Shown here piece after piece: positions 53,579 to 62,903 of a stretch of 64,000 nt of DNA (its first letter is position 1; each line of letters opens with the position of its first letter). The notes under the pieces are model-generated. The model had not been told where the DNA came from. It saw only the letters and a program-made list of their open reading frames with translations, and searched no databases. Source of the DNA: Streptomyces sp. ISL-94 (GTDB lineage: Bacteria > Actinomycetota > Actinomycetes > Streptomycetales > Streptomycetaceae); assembly GCF_018614075.1 (NCBI RefSeq), contig NZ_JAGGOZ010000064.1, positions 1-64,000 on the forward strand. Direction: 5' to 3'. The translations under genes were made by a program, and so were the position numbers.

Positions 53579-53835
53579 GTATGGCAAAAGCGGAGCCCGC
53601 GGCAACAGGAGCGCCGCCGGGGCGGGCGAGCAGGCCCACACGCGGCGCGTGCGAGCCCCGTAGGAGCCGCCTGATGAGACATTTGCCCAGGCACACGCCT
53701 CGGACACCTATCCTGGTCCCGTCGGACAGCGCGGTCCGCACGGGCAGCCCGGGCTGTGATCAGGCGCGCACAGTCGCGCACGGTCCGGGGAGCCCACCGC
53801 CCAGTAGCGCTCGAACACTGCAAGGAGCCGCACCT

Positions 53836-56601
53836 GTGAGCAGTGCTGACCAGGCCGCCCAGGCCCAGGCCACCCCCATCACCCCGGCCGCCACGGCCAA
53901 CGCAGAGCTGCGCGCGGACATCCGCCGCCTCGGCGACCTCCTCGGGGAGACCCTCGTACGCCAGGAGGGCCAGGACCTCCTCGACCTCGTCGAGCGCGTC
54001 CGCGCCCTCACCCGCACCGACGGCGAAGCCGCCGCCGCGCTGCTCGGCGACACCGACCTGGAGACCGCCGCCAAGCTGGTGCGCGCCTTCTCCACGTACT
54101 TCCACCTCGCCAACGTCACCGAGCAGGTGCACCGGGGCAAGGAACTGCGCGCGCACCGCGCCGCCGAGGGCGGCCTCCTCGCCCGCACCGCCGACATGCT
54201 CAAGGACGCCGACCCCGAGCACCTGCGCGCGACGGTCAAGAACCTCAACGTCCGCCCCGTCTTCACCGCGCACCCCACCGAGGCGGCCCGCCGCAGCGTC
54301 CTGAACAAGCTGCGCCGCATCGCCGCCCTGCTGGAGGAGCCCGTCACCGGCGCCGGCGACCGCCGCCGACACGATCTGCGGCTCGCCGAGAACATCGACC
54401 TCGTCTGGCAGACCGACGAGCTGCGCGTGGTCCGCCCCGAGCCCGCCGACGAGGCCCGCAACGCCATCTACTACCTCGACGAGCTGCACGCCGGCGCGGT
54501 CGGCGACGTACTCGAGGACCTCGCCGCCGAGCTCCAGCGCGTCGGCGTCGAGCTGCCCGCCGGCACCCGCCCCCTCACCTTCGGCACGTGGATCGGCGGC
54601 GACCGCGACGGCAACCCGAACGTCACCCCCGACGTCACCCGCGACGTGCTGATCCTCCAGCACGAGCACGGCATCACCGACGCCCTCGAACTGATCGACT
54701 TCCTGCGCGGGCTGCTGTCCAACTCCATCCGCTACACCGGGGCCACCGAGGAACTCCTCGCCTCCCTGCAGGCCGACCTGGAACGCCTCCCCGAGATCAG
54801 CCCGCGCTACAAGCGGCTGAACGCCGAGGAGCCGTACCGCCTCAAGGCCACCTGCATCCGGCAGAAGCTCCTCAACACCCGCGAGCGCCTCGCCAAGGGC
54901 ACCCCCCACGAGGAAGGCCGCGACTACCTCGGCACCGCCGAGCTGATCACCGACCTCACCCTCATCCAGACCTCCCTGCGCGAGCACCGGGGCGCGCTCT
55001 TCGCCGACGGCCGCATGGACCGTACGATCCGCACGCTGGCCGCCTTCGGCCTCCAGCTCGCCACCATGGACGTACGCGAGCACGCCGACGCCCACCACCA
55101 CGCGCTCGGCCAGCTCTTCGACCGGCTCGGCGAGGAGTCCTGGCGCTACGCCGACATGCCGCGCGACTACCGCGGCAAGCTCCTCGCCAAGGAACTCCGC
55201 TCGCGCCGCCCCCTGGCCCCCAGCCCGGCCCCCCTCGACGCCGCCGGCCAGAAGACCCTCGGCGTCTTCCTCGCCATCAGGGACGCCTTCGAGAAGTTCG
55301 GCCCCGAGGTCATCGAGTCCTACATCATCTCGATGTGCCAGGGCGCCGACGACGTCTTCGCCGCCGCTGTCCTCGCCCGCGAGGCCGGCCTCATCGACCT
55401 GCACAGCGGCTGGGCCAAGATCGGCATCGTGCCGCTGCTGGAGACCACCGACGAGCTGCGCACCGCCGACGTCATCCTCGACGAGATGCTCGCCGACCCC
55501 TCCTACCGGCGCCTCGTCTCCCTGCGCGGCGACGTCCAGGAGGTCATGCTCGGCTACTCCGACTCCTCCAAGTTCGGCGGCATCACCACCAGCCAGTGGG
55601 AGATCCACCGCGCCCAGCGCCGGCTGCGCGACGTGGCCCACCGCTACGGCGTCCGCCTGCGCCTCTTCCACGGCCGCGGCGGCACCGTCGGCCGCGGCGG
55701 CGGCCCCTCGCACGACGCGATCCTGGCCCAGCCCTGGGGCACCCTCGAAGGCGAGATCAAGGTCACCGAGCAGGGCGAGGTCATCTCCGACAAGTACCTC
55801 GTCCCCTCCCTGGCCCGCGAGAACCTCGAACTGACCGTCGCGGCGACCCTGCAGGCCTCCGCCCTGCACACCGCGCCCCGCCAGTCCGACGAGGCCCTCG
55901 CCCGCTGGGACGCGGCCATGGACACCGTCTCGGACGCCGCCCACTCCGCCTACCGGGCACTCGTCGAGGACCCCGACCTGCCGGCGTACTTCTTCGCCGC
56001 CACGCCCGTCGACCAGCTCGCCGACCTCCACCTCGGCTCCCGGCCGTCCCGCCGCCCCGACTCCGGCGCCGGCCTCGACGGCCTGCGCGCCATCCCGTGG
56101 GTCTTCGGCTGGACCCAGTCGCGCCAGATCGTCCCCGGCTGGTACGGCGTCGGCTCCGGCCTCAAGGCCCTGCGCGAAGCGGGCCAGGAGGACGTCCTCG
56201 CCGAAATGGGCGAGCGGTGGCACTTCTTCCGCAACTTCCTGTCCAACGTCGAGATGACGCTGGCCAAGACCGACCTGCGGATCGCCCGCCACTACGTCGA
56301 CACCCTCGTGCCCGAGAACCTCAAGCACGTCTTCACCCGCATCGAGGCCGAGCACGAGCTCACCGTCCGCGAGGTCCTGCGCATCACCGGCAGCGAGAAG
56401 CTCCTGGGCTCCAACCCGGTCCTCCAGCAGACCTTCGCCGTCCGCGACGCCTACCTGGACCCGATCTCCTACCTCCAGGTCTCCCTGCTGGCCCGCCAGC
56501 GTGCCGCCGCCGCGCGCGGCGAGGAGCCGGACCCGCTGCTCGCCCGCGCCCTGCTCCTCACGGTCAACGGCGTCGCCGCGGGCCTGCGCAACACCGGCTG
56601 A
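53836..56601 (+). CDS. ppc: phosphoenolpyruvate carboxylase
   Basis: A 921-aa anaplerotic enzyme making oxaloacetate from PEP and bicarbonate. GTG 53836 follows AAGGAG. Conserved sites are VFTAHPTEAARR with the essential His, the GGDRDGNPNVT loop, LGYSDSSKFGG, FHGRGGTVGRGGGPSHDAI and the C-terminal NTG. All are intact and the length is normal. It is monocistronic and closed by a strong hairpin. Confidence 0.96.
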   Translation: MSSADQAAQAQATPITPAATANAELRADIRRLGDLLGETLVRQEGQDLLDLVERVRALTRTDGEAAAALLGDTDLETAAKLVRAFSTYFHLANVTEQVHRGKELRAHRAAEGGLLARTADMLKDADPEHLRATVKNLNVRPVFTAHPTEAARRSVLNKLRRIAALLEEPVTGAGDRRRHDLRLAENIDLVWQTDELRVVRPEPADEARNAIYYLDELHAGAVGDVLEDLAAELQRVGVELPAGTRPLTFGTWIGGDRDGNPNVTPDVTRDVLILQHEHGITDALELIDFLRGLLSNSIRYTGATEELLASLQADLERLPEISPRYKRLNAEEPYRLKATCIRQKLLNTRERLAKGTPHEEGRDYLGTAELITDLTLIQTSLREHRGALFADGRMDRTIRTLAAFGLQLATMDVREHADAHHHALGQLFDRLGEESWRYADMPRDYRGKLLAKELRSRRPLAPSPAPLDAAGQKTLGVFLAIRDAFEKFGPEVIESYIISMCQGADDVFAAAVLAREAGLIDLHSGWAKIGIVPLLETTDELRTADVILDEMLADPSYRRLVSLRGDVQEVMLGYSDSSKFGGITTSQWEIHRAQRRLRDVAHRYGVRLRLFHGRGGTVGRGGGPSHDAILAQPWGTLEGEIKVTEQGEVISDKYLVPSLARENLELTVAATLQASALHTAPRQSDEALARWDAAMDTVSDAAHSAYRALVEDPDLPAYFFAATPVDQLADLHLGSRPSRRPDSGAGLDGLRAIPWVFGWTQSRQIVPGWYGVGSGLKALREAGQEDVLAEMGERWHFFRNFLSNVEMTLAKTDLRIARHYVDTLVPENLKHVFTRIEAEHELTVREVLRITGSEKLLGSNPVLQQTFAVRDAYLDPISYLQVSLLARQRAAAARGEEPDPLLARALLLTVNGVAAGLRNTG

Positions 56602-56617
56602 CCATCGGGCGTACCGA

Positions 56618-56654
56618 CGACAGGGCCCCCGCACCTTGTGCGGGGGCCCTGTCG
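56618..56654. terminator. bidirectional hairpin after ppc
   Basis: CGACAGGGCCCCCGCAC pairs perfectly with its complement over a 3-nt loop between ppc and the convergent surface-protein gene. Confidence 0.85.
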
Positions 56655-56671
56655 CTCTGGAGCTACGGGTT

Positions 56672-57448
56672 TCAGCCCGCGGCGCCGGCCTTGCGGCGGC
56701 GGACCACCAGCACGGTGCCGGCCGCGATCAGCGCGCCCGCCATCGTGGCGATCAGGCCGATCGGCGCGTCAGAACCGGTCTTCGCCAGGTCGCCACCGCC
56801 GGTGGAACCGCCGGCCGCGGCGGCCGAACCGGTCGGAGCCGGGGAGGAGGCCGAGCCCGACGGCGACACGCTCGACGAAGCCGAGGCGGACGTGCTCGCC
56901 GAAGCCGAAGCCGATGCCGAAGTCGAAGCCGAAGCGCTGGCCGTCGCCGAAGCCGACGCCGAGGCGGAGGCGGAGGTCGACTGCGACGGGGTCGGCTCCG
57001 TGGTGGCCGTGGACGGGCAGGTGTGCGACAGGTTGAACCACTCGAGCTTCTTGCCGCCGCCGGTGGTGCCCTCGACCTCGGCCACCGCCGAGACCAGCTT
57101 CGCGCCGGGCGCCGAAGCCACGTACGCGTGGTTCTCGTTCGGCGGACCGAAGGTGGTGATGACCTGCTCGCCGCCGGGCTCGAACTTCACCGTCAGCTTC
57201 ACGAACGAGACCTCGTTCGGGCTGCCGGGCGCGATGAAGTGCCACCCGTCCTGCGTCGCCGGGATGGAGGCGCACGTCTCGCCGGGCTTCCCCTTGTACT
57301 GCGCCGCGAAGAGGGGGAGTTCCTTCGCCTGGTGCAGCGGAACGGTGTACGCGTCGGTGGCGAAGGCCGGAGCGGCACCGGCGAGAAGGACGAGAGAAGC
57401 TGCCGCGGGAACCACAGCGGCGGCCCAACGGGCTCGGGAAACTGGCAT
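56672..57448 (-). CDS. LAxTG-anchored cell-surface protein
   Basis: A 258-aa secreted protein from the ATG ending at 57448. It has a signal peptide (VVPAAASLVLLAGAAPAFA), a folded N-terminal domain of about 120 residues with two Cys, then a Ser/Ala-repeat stalk, and at the C-terminus LAKTG, a hydrophobic helix (IGLIATMAGALIAAGTVLVV) and a basic tail. LAxTG is the signal of class E sortases in Streptomyces, so the protein is attached to peptidoglycan. The function of the folded domain is unknown. Confidence 0.88.
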   Translation of the reverse strand: MPVSRARWAAAVVPAAASLVLLAGAAPAFATDAYTVPLHQAKELPLFAAQYKGKPGETCASIPATQDGWHFIAPGSPNEVSFVKLTVKFEPGGEQVITTFGPPNENHAYVASAPGAKLVSAVAEVEGTTGGGKKLEWFNLSHTCPSTATTEPTPSQSTSASASASASATASASASTSASASASASTSASASSSVSPSGSASSPAPTGSAAAAGGSTGGGDLAKTGSDAPIGLIATMAGALIAAGTVLVVRRRKAGAAG

Positions 57449-57671
57449 GGAGATACCTCTGACGCTGATGAGGGACGGTGCCGTGGGAGGTGGCGGCCCA
57501 GCATGCTGACGCGCGACCGTCAAGGTCAAGGGATACTCGGAAGTATTCGTACGGACTTGAGAACTGACATTCCGTTTGTCCCGCATAACGATCCCCGCAC
57601 GACGGCGCCGTTCGCGCGCCTCCGGACACGGGGACCGCCGTACGGGCCGCGGCCGGTCAGCGGCGGCCGGG

Positions 57672-58265
57672 TCAGGAGTTGTACCCCGACTGGGCGCGCT
57701 CCAGGCCCTCCTGGACCAGGCACTCCACCGCGTCGGCCGCCCGGTCCACGAACCAGTCCAGCTCCTTGCGCTCCGTGGAGGAGAAGTCCTTCAGCACGAA
57801 GTCCGCGACCTGCATCCGGCCCGGCGGCCGGCCGATCCCGCAGCGGACCCGGTGGTAGTCCGGGCCCATCGACTTCGTCATCGACTTCAGACCGTTGTGG
57901 CCGTTGTCCCCGCCGCCCAGCTTCAGGCGCAGCGTCGGGTAGTCGATGTCCAGCTCGTCGTGGATCGCGACGATCCGCTCCAGCGGGACCTTGTAGAAGT
58001 CGCGCAGCGCCGTCACCGGGCCGCCCGACAGGTTCATGTACGTCATCGGCTTCGCCAGCACCACCCGGCGGTTCGCCGGCCCCGGCGGGCCCATGCGGCC
58101 CTCGACCACCTGGGCCCGGGCCTTGTGCGCCTTGAACTTGCCGCCGATCCGCCCCGCCAGCAGATCGGCCACCATGAAACCGATGTTGTGGCGGTTGCCC
58201 GCGTACTCCGGGCCCGGATTCCCGAGGCCGACGATCAGCCAGGGCGCCGCGTCGTCCGACATCAA
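57672..58265 (-). CDS. pth: peptidyl-tRNA hydrolase
   Basis: A 197-aa enzyme that frees tRNA from stalled peptidyl-tRNA. It has LIVGLGNPGPEYAGNRHNIGFMV with the catalytic His, PMTYMNLSGG with the substrate Asn, HDELDIDYP with the catalytic Asp, and GGDNGHNGLKS. Either of two adjacent ATGs (58265 or 58262) may start. It follows the L25 gene on the minus strand after 103 bases that contain a hairpin. Confidence 0.95.
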   Translation of the reverse strand: MMSDDAAPWLIVGLGNPGPEYAGNRHNIGFMVADLLAGRIGGKFKAHKARAQVVEGRMGPPGPANRRVVLAKPMTYMNLSGGPVTALRDFYKVPLERIVAIHDELDIDYPTLRLKLGGGDNGHNGLKSMTKSMGPDYHRVRCGIGRPPGRMQVADFVLKDFSSTERKELDWFVDRAADAVECLVQEGLERAQSGYNS

Positions 58266-58299
58266 AAGCTCCTTAGGTCCTGAGGTCCTGAACGAAGAC

Positions 58300-58336
58300 G
58301 ACCGCCGTCCCGCTCCAGTGGAGCCGGACGGCGGTC
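58300..58336 (-). terminator. hairpin between L25 and pth genes
   Basis: GACCGCCGTCC pairs perfectly with its complement (11 bp). It may end or attenuate transcription from the L25 gene into pth, implying that pth has its own promoter. Confidence 0.55.
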
Positions 58337-58368
58337 GGTCAGCAACTGCTGAGGGGAGAAGGCGAGGC

Positions 58369-58950
58369 TCAGGCCTCGGTGCTCTCGGCCTCGGCGGTCG
58401 GCTCCTCGGCCTGCGGGGCCACGACCTGCAGGACGGCGATGTCGCCGTCGACGGCCAGGGTGGTGCCGGCCGGGAGGACCAGGTCCTTGGCGTGGATGGT
58501 GTCGCCGGCCTGGAGGCCCGCGATCGAGACGGTGACCTCGGTCGGGATGTGGGTGGCCTCGGCCTCGACGGAGATCGTGTTCTGGAGGGTCTCCAGCATG
58601 TTGCCGCCGACGGCCAGCTCGCCCTCGGTGACGATCGCGACGTCGACGGTGACCTTCTCGCCCTTCTGGACGATCAGGAAGTCGACGTGGGAGATCGAAC
58701 GCTTCAGCGGGTGCTTCTGCACGGCCTTCGGGATGACCAGCTCGGTGCCGCCGCCCGCGATGTCCAGGGAGATCAGGACGTTGGGGGTACGGAGCGCCAG
58801 CTGCAGGCCGTGGCCCTCGACGTTGACGTGCTTGGGGTCCTGGCCGTGGCCGTAGATGACGGCGGGAACCAGGGCGTCGCGACGGGCCTGGCGGGCAGAG
58901 CCCTTGCCGAAGGTGTCACGGAGCTGGGCGGAAAGCTTGACCTCGGACAT
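58369..58950 (-). CDS. rplY: 50S ribosomal protein L25 (CTC/TL5 type)
   Basis: A 193-aa two-domain L25 that binds 5S rRNA. The ATG ending at 58950 follows AGGAGTGAG. The N-terminal domain has FGKGSARQARRDALVPAVIYGHG and SHVDFL. The C-terminal TL5-like beta domain follows (VDVAIVTEGE, VEVTVSIAGLQAGDTIHAKDL-like). An acidic Glu/Ala tail ends the protein, as in other actinobacteria. It sits between prs and pth. Confidence 0.94.
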   Translation of the reverse strand: MSEVKLSAQLRDTFGKGSARQARRDALVPAVIYGHGQDPKHVNVEGHGLQLALRTPNVLISLDIAGGGTELVIPKAVQKHPLKRSISHVDFLIVQKGEKVTVDVAIVTEGELAVGGNMLETLQNTISVEAEATHIPTEVTVSIAGLQAGDTIHAKDLVLPAGTTLAVDGDIAVLQVVAPQAEEPTAEAESTEA

Positions 58951-59045
58951 GCTCACTCCTCGTGGGGTGACGGAAATGGACAACGGTCACCCGGCCGGAA
59001 CGGCCTGCTACGAAGAGCGCGTCGATAACGGAGCCCCGCACACAA

Positions 59046-59119
59046 AAGTGCGGCCTCCCTCGCCGAGCAACTTCAGGAGTCTACCCGGCGGGAAGGCCGC
59101 ACTTCAAAAGGATCTTTTG
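59046..59119 (-). terminator. terminator structures after prs
   Basis: A CAAAAG-gat-CTTTTG hairpin (59105-59119) lies next to a long imperfect stem (AAGTGCGGCC... at 59046-59104) between the prs stop and the L25 start. Confidence 0.6.
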
Positions 59120-59128
59120 TGGCCCTTG

Positions 59129-60106
59129 TTACTGCTGCTCTTCGAACAGGCTGGTGACCGAGCCGTCCTCGAAGACCTCGCGCACCGCACGCGCGATCAT
59201 CGGGGCGATCGACAGCACCGTGATCTTGTCGAGCTCCAGGTCGGACGGGTCCGGCAGGGTGTTCGTGAACACGAACTCGCTGACCTTGGAGTTCTTCAGG
59301 CGGTCCGCCGCCGGCCCCGACAGGATGCCGTGCGTGGCCGTCACGATGACGTCCTCCGCGCCGTGCGCGAACAGCGCGTCGGCGGCGGCGCAGATGGTGC
59401 CACCGGTGTCGATCATGTCGTCGACCAGGACGCAGACGCGGCCCTTGACCTCACCGACGACCTCGTGGACGGTCACCTGGTTGGCGACGTCCTTGTCGCG
59501 GCGCTTGTGCACGATCGCCAGCGGCGCGTCCAGACGGTCGCACCAGCGGTCGGCCACGCGCACGCGGCCGGCGTCCGGGGAGACGATCGTCAGCTTGGTG
59601 CGGTCCACCTTGGCGCCGACGTAGTCCGCGAGGACCGACAGGGCCGACAGGTGGTCCACAGGGCCGTCGAAGAAGCCCTGGATCTGGTCCGTGTGCAGGT
59701 CGACCGTGAGGATGCGGTCCGCACCCGCGGTCTTCAGCAGGTCGGCCACCAGACGGGCCGAGATCGGCTCGCGGCCCTTGTGCTTCTTGTCCTGGCGGGC
59801 GTACCCGTAGGACGGGACGATCACGGTGATGGAGCGTGCCGACGCGCGCTTCAGCGCGTCGATCATGATCAGCTGCTCCATGATCCACTTATTGATCGGA
59901 GCCGTGTGGCTCTGGATCAGGAAGCAGTCCGCGCCACGAGCCGACTCCTGGAAACGGACGTAGATCTCGCCGTTCGCGAAGTCGAAAGCCTTGGTCGGCA
60001 CGAGGCCGACTCCCAACTGGTGTGCGACCTCCTCGGCCAGCTCGGGGTGGGCGCGGCCGGAGAAGAGCATCAGCTTCTTCTCGCCGGTCGTCTTGATCCC
60101 GGTCAC
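59129..60106 (-). CDS. prs: ribose-phosphate pyrophosphokinase
   Basis: A 325-aa enzyme making PRPP from ribose-5-phosphate and ATP. It has FANGEIYVRFQESARG, the ATP loop YGYARQDKKHKGREPISARL, the metal/substrate site TVDLHTDQIQGFFD, and the PRPP loop CVLVDDMIDTGGT. All key residues are present. It follows glmU on the same strand, a typical actinobacterial order. Confidence 0.96.
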   Translation of the reverse strand: MTGIKTTGEKKLMLFSGRAHPELAEEVAHQLGVGLVPTKAFDFANGEIYVRFQESARGADCFLIQSHTAPINKWIMEQLIMIDALKRASARSITVIVPSYGYARQDKKHKGREPISARLVADLLKTAGADRILTVDLHTDQIQGFFDGPVDHLSALSVLADYVGAKVDRTKLTIVSPDAGRVRVADRWCDRLDAPLAIVHKRRDKDVANQVTVHEVVGEVKGRVCVLVDDMIDTGGTICAAADALFAHGAEDVIVTATHGILSGPAADRLKNSKVSEFVFTNTLPDPSDLELDKITVLSIAPMIARAVREVFEDGSVTSLFEEQQ

Positions 60107-60239
60107 AGCACAGTCTCCTCAGACGTGTTGAAAGCTGCTCGCCCCCATGTGCGTCCGTCCCGCACACGGTGAGCCAGCCGAATTGCGTGCACTATCACGG
60201 TACGCCGTCCCAGACGTACCCGTTTCCGGTCAGTTCACC

Positions 60240-61685
60240 TCAACGGCCGTCGGAGTCCACCTGGACCGCCGACTGAGCCGCCGTCGCCGACGCGCTTCCC
60301 GGACGCTTGCGGGCCACCCAGCCCTCGATATTCCGCTGCTGGCCACGGGCCACGGCCAGCGCACCGGGGGGCACGTCCTTCGTGATCACGGAGCCGGCGG
60401 CCGTGTAGGCGCCGTCCCCGATGGTGACGGGAGCCACAAACATGTTGTCCGACCCCGTCTTGCAGTGCGAGCCGACCGTGGTGTGGTGCTTGTGCTCACC
60501 GTCGTAGTTCACGAAGACGCTCGCCGCGCCGATGTTGGTGTACTCGCCGATCGTCGCGTCACCCACGTAGGACAGGTGCGGCACCTTGGTGCCCTCGCCG
60601 ATCGTCGCGTTCTTCATCTCCACGTACGTGCCGGCCTTGGCCTTCGCACCGAGGTGCGTGCCGGGGCGCAGGTACGCGAACGGCCCCACGCTCGCCTCGG
60701 CGCCCACGACCGCGCCGTCCGCCACCGTGTTGTCCACCCGGGCGCCCGCGCCCACCGCGGTGTCCTTCAGCCGGGAGTTGGGCCCGACCTCGGCGCCCTC
60801 CGCGATGTGGGTGGTACCGAGGAGCTGCGTCCCCGGGTGGACCAGGGCGTCCTGCCCGAAGGTGACGGTCACGTCCACGAACGTACTGGCCGGGTCGACG
60901 ACCGTCACGCCCGCGAGCATGGCCTGCTCCAGCAGACGCGCGTTCAGGAGCGCCCGGGCCTCCGCGAGCTGCACGCGGTTGTTGATCCCGAGGATCTGGC
61001 GGTGGTCGCTGCCGACCGAGGCGCCGACCCGGTGCCCGGCCTCGCGCAGGATGCCGAGGACGTCGGTGAGGTACTCCTCGCCCTGGCTGTTGTCCGTACG
61101 GACCTTGCCGAGCGCGTCGGCGAGCAGGGCGCCGTCGAAGGCGAAGACCCCGGAGTTGATCTCCCGGATGGCGCGCTGGGCGTCGGTGGCGTCCTTGTGC
61201 TCGACGATGGCGGTCACGGCGCCGCTGCCGTCCCGGATGATGCGCCCGTAGCCGGTGGAGTCCGGCACCTCGGCGGTGAGCACGGTGACGGCGTTGCCGT
61301 CGGCCTCGTGCGTCTGCGCGAGCTGCGCGAGCGTCTCCCCGGTCAGCAGCGGGGTGTCGCCGCAGACGACGATCACCGTGCCGGCCGGCCGGTCGCCGAG
61401 CTCTTCGAGGGCCATGCGGACGGCGTGGCCGGTGCCGTTCTGCTCGTACTGGACGGCCGTGCGGACGTCCCCGTCGATCTCGGCGAGGTGCGCGGTGACC
61501 TGCTCGCGGGCGTGCCCGACGACCACGACGAGGTGGGCGGGGTCCAGCTCACGGGAGGCGGCGACGACGTGACCGACGAGCGAGCGCCCGCAGATCTCGT
61601 GCAGAACCTTGGGTGTGGCCGACTTCATGCGGGTGCCTTCACCCGCTGCGAGTACGACGACGGCTGCCGGGCGGTTGGCGCTCAC
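60240..61685 (-). CDS. glmU: bifunctional GlcNAc-1-P uridyltransferase / glucosamine-1-P acetyltransferase
   Basis: A 481-aa enzyme making UDP-GlcNAc for peptidoglycan. The N-terminal pyrophosphorylase has VLAAGEGTRMKSATPKVLHEICG and the metal-binding Asp in CGDTPLL. The C-terminal left-handed beta-helix has hexapeptide repeats and the catalytic HLSYVGDATIGEYTNIGA region. Length is normal for actinobacteria. Promoter not identified. tRNA-Gln lies just upstream on the same strand. Confidence 0.96.
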   Translation of the reverse strand: MSANRPAAVVVLAAGEGTRMKSATPKVLHEICGRSLVGHVVAASRELDPAHLVVVVGHAREQVTAHLAEIDGDVRTAVQYEQNGTGHAVRMALEELGDRPAGTVIVVCGDTPLLTGETLAQLAQTHEADGNAVTVLTAEVPDSTGYGRIIRDGSGAVTAIVEHKDATDAQRAIREINSGVFAFDGALLADALGKVRTDNSQGEEYLTDVLGILREAGHRVGASVGSDHRQILGINNRVQLAEARALLNARLLEQAMLAGVTVVDPASTFVDVTVTFGQDALVHPGTQLLGTTHIAEGAEVGPNSRLKDTAVGAGARVDNTVADGAVVGAEASVGPFAYLRPGTHLGAKAKAGTYVEMKNATIGEGTKVPHLSYVGDATIGEYTNIGAASVFVNYDGEHKHHTTVGSHCKTGSDNMFVAPVTIGDGAYTAAGSVITKDVPPGALAVARGQQRNIEGWVARKRPGSASATAAQSAVQVDSDGR

Positions 61686-61794
61686 GGGTGTGCCCTTCGG
61701 CTTCGGGGGTGGACCCGTGAAGGATACCGGTGGGCCAAGGGGTCGAAACGAGGACGGGTCCGGACCGTGATGGTCAGGACCCGAACTTGCTTTG

Positions 61795-61866
61795 CTCCCC
61801 TGCCAGGACTCGAACCTGAAACAACTTATCCAAAGTAAGCCGTGTTGCCGATTACACCACAGGGGA
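61795..61866 (-). tRNA. tRNA-Gln (anticodon TTG)
   Basis: The minus strand folds into a cloverleaf of 72 nt: acceptor TCCCCTG/CAGGGGA, D stem GTGT/ACAC, anticodon stem GCTTA/TAAGT around the loop CTTTGGA (anticodon TTG at 34-36), and T arm CAGG-TTCGAGT-CCTG. The discriminator is G and CCA is not encoded. It reads CAA (and CAG by wobble) codons. It is upstream of glmU in the same direction. Confidence 0.93.
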
Positions 61867-61895
61867 TAGCAAAGCTGGCTAAACCGGACATCCGC

Positions 61896-62772
61896 TTACT
61901 TGGTCAAACCAGCGGACCCCACTATGCCGCACCAAGCGCCCTCAATGCGACGGTACAGCGCGCAACTGGCGGAGACGCGGACGATCAGGCATCCCCGGTA
62001 CTCCGCGCCGATGTTCTTCCGCACGGTCTTCGGGTTGTGCTTCTTGAGGGTGGTTCTCTGCAGCTGCGCTCGTTCCACCCCGACGAAGTCGGCCCAGTAC
62101 TGTTCGGCGCCGTCCACATCTGCGGACTCGTGGATCATCACCCGGAACTTGAGGCGCTCGCGAGGGATCTCCATGAGTTGCAGCCATGCCAGGTAGACAC
62201 GGATGACGCCCGGGTCGCTGTTGATGAAGGTGTCGGTAGGTCTTGCTCTTGGAGCCCTCTGCCCAGTAGAGGGCGACACCGGCAACGAAGAGCTCGCGGT
62301 CAGTGAGTGCGCCGATCTCCTCTCGCGCCGCCTCGATGGCTGCGTCTCGTGCTGCCTCGCGGCGTGGGCCCTCGTGGGCCCAGCGCTTGAGCGCGGCGTC
62401 CCGGCCTTGCTCTGCGGGGGACCGGTGATCGATCTTCGGGAGGTCGCGGACCCAGAGGGAGATCGAGCTCTTCGAGCAGCCCAGCTCCAGTTGGATCTGG
62501 TCGTACGTGAGGCCCTGGAGGCGGAGTTCGCGGGCTCGCGCGCGCAGGTCGTCCTTGGCTCGGGGGCGCTTCGTCCATTCCGGTGGCGGCTCGCCCTCCA
62601 GGAGGCGGTTGAGGATGTCGTTGTTGTGGACGGCCAGGCGGTCGCGGATGTCACGGCGGCTGAAGCCCTCGCGGCGGAGGGCCACCGCCTGCTCGCGGAG
62701 GGCTTCGAAGGTCGCGGTTCCGCTGCGGAGGCCGCCGGTGCCGTCGCCGGGGCGACGTTGAATTTCGGTCAT
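61896..62772 (-). pseudogene. frameshifted HTH/endonuclease-like gene beside tRNA-Gln
   Basis: The first frame (ATG ending at 62772) gives about 180 aa with two HTH-like segments (FSRRDIRDRLAVHNNDILNR and LTYDQIQLELGCSKSSIS) and runs to GVALYWAEGSKSKTYR. The second frame continues with DTFINSDPGVIRVYLAWL, RVMIHESADVDGAEQYW, TTLKKHNPKTVRKN, GCLIVRV and a stop at 61896. The pieces fit one protein of a streptomycete family that recalls homing-endonuclease/LAGLIDADG-like folds. A small deletion near 62232-62240 breaks the frame. Whether it is inactive or a sequencing error is open. Confidence 0.6.
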
Positions 62773-62903
62773 GTCGCCAATGTCGTCCGGAATGTGGGAT
62801 TCAGGTCTCGGTGTGCGGACCTTTCCGTCGTACGTGCGATTACCGGCGGTTCTCGGGATTTTCGTTCGACCGTGTGCTGGGGGCGCTGCGTACGCTGGGC
62901 GGC

